A stretch of DNA of 64,000 nt, from the NCBI RefSeq assembly GCF_937123735.1, contig NZ_CAKZKL010000028.1:310001-374000 (forward strand), given 5' to 3'. The stretch comes from an uncultured Lentibacter sp. (GTDB lineage: Bacteria > Pseudomonadota > Alphaproteobacteria > Rhodobacterales > Rhodobacteraceae). Positions 61,639-64,000 of this stretch are shown one piece after another. The translations under genes were made by a program, and so were the position numbers. Every line of letters starts with the position of its first letter. Within the stretch, counting starts at the first letter, position 1. The notes beneath the pieces were generated by a model. The model was not told where the DNA came from. It was given only the letters and a program-made list of their open reading frames with translations, and made no database searches.

Positions 61639-64000
61639 TCAGCTCTCCATATCAAGGGCGAGGGAATAGGCGACGCGCTCTGTCTCGGTGAGCTTTACCT
61701 TGAGCGCCTGGGCATAGAGCGCCTGAAACTCCGGGGTTTCATGCAGCTCTTTCACCTTGTTCTTGTGCCAGGCAAGCCCGGCCTCATGCAGCGCGCGCAG
61801 CGTCTTGTCGCGCATCAGGCGGTCATATTCGGCGCGGGTGCGCGCCAGGTTGCGCTGGATGGTGATGTCGCGGTGATCAGACCAATCCATGCGGATCCAG
61901 TAGTTGAGGCCAATGGAGCGATCCACATGCAGCGCGCGGCCGCGCTGGCGCTTTACAAGAAAGCTCTCGGCAGAGCGCAGCGCATAATGGTTGAGCTGCA
62001 CAAGGTCGTAGCCCACGGTTTTCTTGGAGCTGCGCCAGCCCCCCTTGATGTAATCATGGGTGACATCCGCGCCTGAGCCATTGACCCATTTGAGCAGGTT
62101 GCGCTTCTCGTCGATCACCTGGTTGGGGCGGTGACAGGAGATTTTGCGGTAGGCCTCAAGGTTCTGGAACATGGTTTTGAAGCCCCAGACCGTGTGCGGC
62201 TTGGGGCAGTATTTGGGCGCGCAGCTCTCAAACTGCGCAATGACGAAATCATCGTTGAGCGCGTGCACGCCGTTGTGCCCGAAAAGCCGCCATGTCATGG
62301 CGATATTGGTGGCGCCTTTGGTGGCTTTGAACAAATCTTCCAGCGTGCCGTTGCCGGTGCGCACATTGATAAACTCGTCCACGTCGATGTGGATGATCCA
62401 TTCGGCGTTTTTGATCACCGGTTCTTTCTGGGCCGCATTGAGGGCAAACTGTTGGGGCGATTTGCCCTTCCATTTGTTGTTGTCGCGGTGCTCAAGCACG
62501 CCCATCTCTTGCAGATGATCAAGCAGCTCGGTTGTGCCGTCTTCGCAGCCGTTGGTGTAGATCAGGAAGTTATCAACCCCGATGGCGCGGTGATAGGCGA
62601 TCCACTCCAAAATATAAGGGGCTTCGTTTTTCATGCAGCCGACGATGACATTGCCTGAATTGCCCTTGGGCAGGGTGCGCATGGGCACTTCGCTATATTG
62701 TGGCGCTTGAGCCTCTTCGCGCACTTTGCCCATGTCGTTGTGCGGGCGGATGTGCGTGGACATGACGATCTGGTGGTTGACCTTGAACATCTCCAGAAAC
62801 TCGCCGCGTTTGTCTGAGGTGCCGCTCTGGTGCTTGTCTTCCAGCGCGGCATCAACCGGCACAAACTCCGACAGGCGCGCGGCGCTGTCGTCCTGCGCGG
62901 CGGTGAGCGCCTTGATATCGGCAAAGGTGGGCGCTTGTTTGAGGATGAAATGCTGCGAGGCGGTCATATATTGGCTGGCGCGCCAGCCGCCGCTCAAGGG
63001 GGCTTCGCGCCAAAGCTCGGCAGGGGTGGGCGGGGTGAACCAGCCGTCGTTTAACGTGTCAAAGCGCGCGGTGAGCGCGGCGTTGTCGGCGGCGAAGCGC
63101 TCGGAAACGGGCAAGAGGCTGCCAGGCTCGATGAGCGGGCCGCGCACGCGGTGCGGATAGATCAGCCGCTTGCGCATCTCAAAGGGCATGGAGATTTCCT
63201 TGGCCTGCATGTAGCGCACGAAAATATCGTTGAGCTGGCGGGCGCGCGCGAGGGTTTCGGCACTGGGGCGTTTGTCTTCTTCCTGGGCCTCGATCTGGCC
63301 CATGGGGATGTCTGTGCCCAGAAGCGCATTGAGTTCATTGGCGCCGTCCTCGGAGCCGAGGCGCGCCATATCGAGCGCGCGCAGATGCACGTTGCCCGCC
63401 CCAAAGACCCCCTCCCAGTGGCTCAAAAGGGACGTATAATCAATCCAGTGCGGCGGAAAGTGAATGTCGTTGAACTCGGCTGTGAGCGGGTTGGGCGCGG
63501 TGCGCATGGCCAGGGCTGCGTCCCACCAATTGTCTGATTTGGCCAGCTCCAGCTCCAGATCAAGCGGGAAGCGGCGACCGTCCATCACGGTTTTCTCGTA
63601 GTTCTGCACCAGCACGCGGCAGGGCTCATCCACATAGGCGTGGATCTGGATGTCCTCCGAGAAAGGCGCAAAGAAGGCGCGCAGGCGCTCAAGCTCGCTT
63701 TTCTTGTGCATGAGCGCACCGAGCTGGCCTGAGCTGATCACCAGATGCTTTGGCTGCTCGGCCTCAAGGGCGGTGGCGATTTGCGCCTGAAGGTGCGAGA
63801 AGAGCGCCTCTTGCGCGGCCAGCATTTCAAAGCCGCGCAGATAGCGCACGAGGCCCACCTCGGCGTTGGACGAACAGGCCATATAGATGCGGATGTGGTT
63901 CCAATCGGGGCTGAACACCCCGTGTTTGGCCAGTAAGGCAGATTTCTTTTTCAGAACCGTGCGAAAGCGGGCTGTGCCGTAGTCTGTCGGGCCGATTATC
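61639..64000 (-). CDS. Sulfotransferase-like / glycosyltransferase fusion (5' end beyond window)
   Basis: At least 786 residues. The frame stays open to the right edge. A GTG at 63918 could be taken as a start, but in-frame sequence beyond it reads I-I-G-P-T-D-Y-G-T-A-R-F-R, a good match to the nucleotide-binding start of sulfotransferase-like proteins, so the true start lies outside. The N-terminal ~270 residues look sulfotransferase-like (L-V-I-S-S-G-Q-L-G-A-L, a Y-V-D-E-P-C-R-V-L-V-Q-N-Y block, and W-E-G-V-F-G-A-G-N-V). From about residue 475 a GT-A glycosyltransferase follows: G-C-M-K-N-E-A-P-Y-I-L-E-W, then the metal-binding D-V-D-E-F-I-N. PAPS binding is inferred only. Confidence 0.8.
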   Translation of the reverse strand, partial: IIGPTDYGTARFRTVLKKKSALLAKHGVFSPDWNHIRIYMACSSNAEVGLVRYLRGFEMLAAQEALFSHLQAQIATALEAEQPKHLVISSGQLGALMHKKSELERLRAFFAPFSEDIQIHAYVDEPCRVLVQNYEKTVMDGRRFPLDLELELAKSDNWWDAALAMRTAPNPLTAEFNDIHFPPHWIDYTSLLSHWEGVFGAGNVHLRALDMARLGSEDGANELNALLGTDIPMGQIEAQEEDKRPSAETLARARQLNDIFVRYMQAKEISMPFEMRKRLIYPHRVRGPLIEPGSLLPVSERFAADNAALTARFDTLNDGWFTPPTPAELWREAPLSGGWRASQYMTASQHFILKQAPTFADIKALTAAQDDSAARLSEFVPVDAALEDKHQSGTSDKRGEFLEMFKVNHQIVMSTHIRPHNDMGKVREEAQAPQYSEVPMRTLPKGNSGNVIVGCMKNEAPYILEWIAYHRAIGVDNFLIYTNGCEDGTTELLDHLQEMGVLEHRDNNKWKGKSPQQFALNAAQKEPVIKNAEWIIHIDVDEFINVRTGNGTLEDLFKATKGATNIAMTWRLFGHNGVHALNDDFVIAQFESCAPKYCPKPHTVWGFKTMFQNLEAYRKISCHRPNQVIDEKRNLLKWVNGSGADVTHDYIKGGWRSSKKTVGYDLVQLNHYALRSAESFLVKRQRGRALHVDRSIGLNYWIRMDWSDHRDITIQRNLARTRAEYDRLMRDKTLRALHEAGLAWHKNKVKELHETPEFQALYAQALKVKLTETERVAYSLALDMES

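Noticed and set aside
63916..63918. GTG at 63918 as start of the sulfotransferase/glycosyltransferase gene
   Set aside because: The open frame upstream encodes a conserved-looking I-G-P-T-D-Y-G-T segment to the window edge, so the gene is truncated rather than starting here.

Overview
This window is a 64 kb piece of an alphaproteobacterial chromosome, almost certainly from a marine Rhodobacteraceae (Roseobacter group). The evidence is the high G+C content, a recognisable dddP DMSP lyase, a PuuD-type membrane urate oxidase, the ftsB-pdhA-pdhB-pdhC order with a lipoyl domain on E1 beta, a tatABC operon, and short repeats of the kind scattered through these genomes. I see no prophage, transposase, integrase, plasmid gene or CRISPR array. 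Most genes are housekeeping or conserved metabolic genes.

Layout. 1-6.1 kb: a urate/purine-base catabolic cluster (NCS2 permease cut by the left edge, allA, fused OHCU decarboxylase-allantoinase, uraH, LysR regulator, puuD). 6.1-9.4 kb: dddP, then the nitrogen pair glnB-glnA. 9.6-11.6 kb: NAD(P)HX repair enzyme and a small degenerate Hint protein. 11.8-16.7 kb: tRNA-Leu, then a leftward cluster ABC-F, MarC, retropepsin-like protease, trmD, rplS, rpmE. 16.8-20.7 kb: an efflux pump, ndk, a TfoX C-terminal protein, two identical tRNA-Asp genes, a small membrane protein and a glycosyltransferase. 20.9-25.1 kb: pyruvate dehydrogenase and ftsB. 25.3-32.5 kb: thioesterase, pgk, two cyclophilins, a DUF3179 protein, an MttB-family methyltransferase and an aminotransferase. 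32.7-38 kb: cysS, cimA, a decayed SMR pump, a hydrolase and an NDUFAF6/phytoene-synthase-like protein. 38-42.3 kb: MFS, tatABC and a DUF815 ATPase. 42.4-50.5 kb: M23/LysM lipoprotein, pcm, surE, SDR, purF, cvpA, radA and a coiled-coil membrane protein. 50.9-58.8 kb: mlaF-mlaE-alr, pepT, dnaB, pyrE and pyrC. 58.8-64 kb: a surface-glycan type cluster (two related glycosyltransferases, one fused to a sulfotransferase-like domain that runs off the right edge, and an FkbM methyltransferase).

How the genes work together. The left end lets the cell take up purine bases and turn urate into glyoxylate and urea nitrogen. glnB-glnA alongside assimilates ammonium and senses nitrogen, and dddP splits DMSP to acrylate and dimethyl sulfide. 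Together these fit life on algal exudates, although their adjacency alone does not prove co-regulation.

The least explained material is non-coding. (1) Two loci 30 kb apart share a 44-bp block with three GTGCAC palindromes spaced exactly 11 bp apart. (2) Nine intergenic spacers carry variants of a modular repeat (GC hairpins plus a CGGGATATTT..GCAATAAGAAAG-like core), usually with the core end beside a stop codon. (3) A GGTGCGCA..TGCGCACC repeat occurs singly, as a long inverted pair before cimA, and as three tandem units, one of which supplies the pyrE stop codon. No complete new defence or mobile system is visible.
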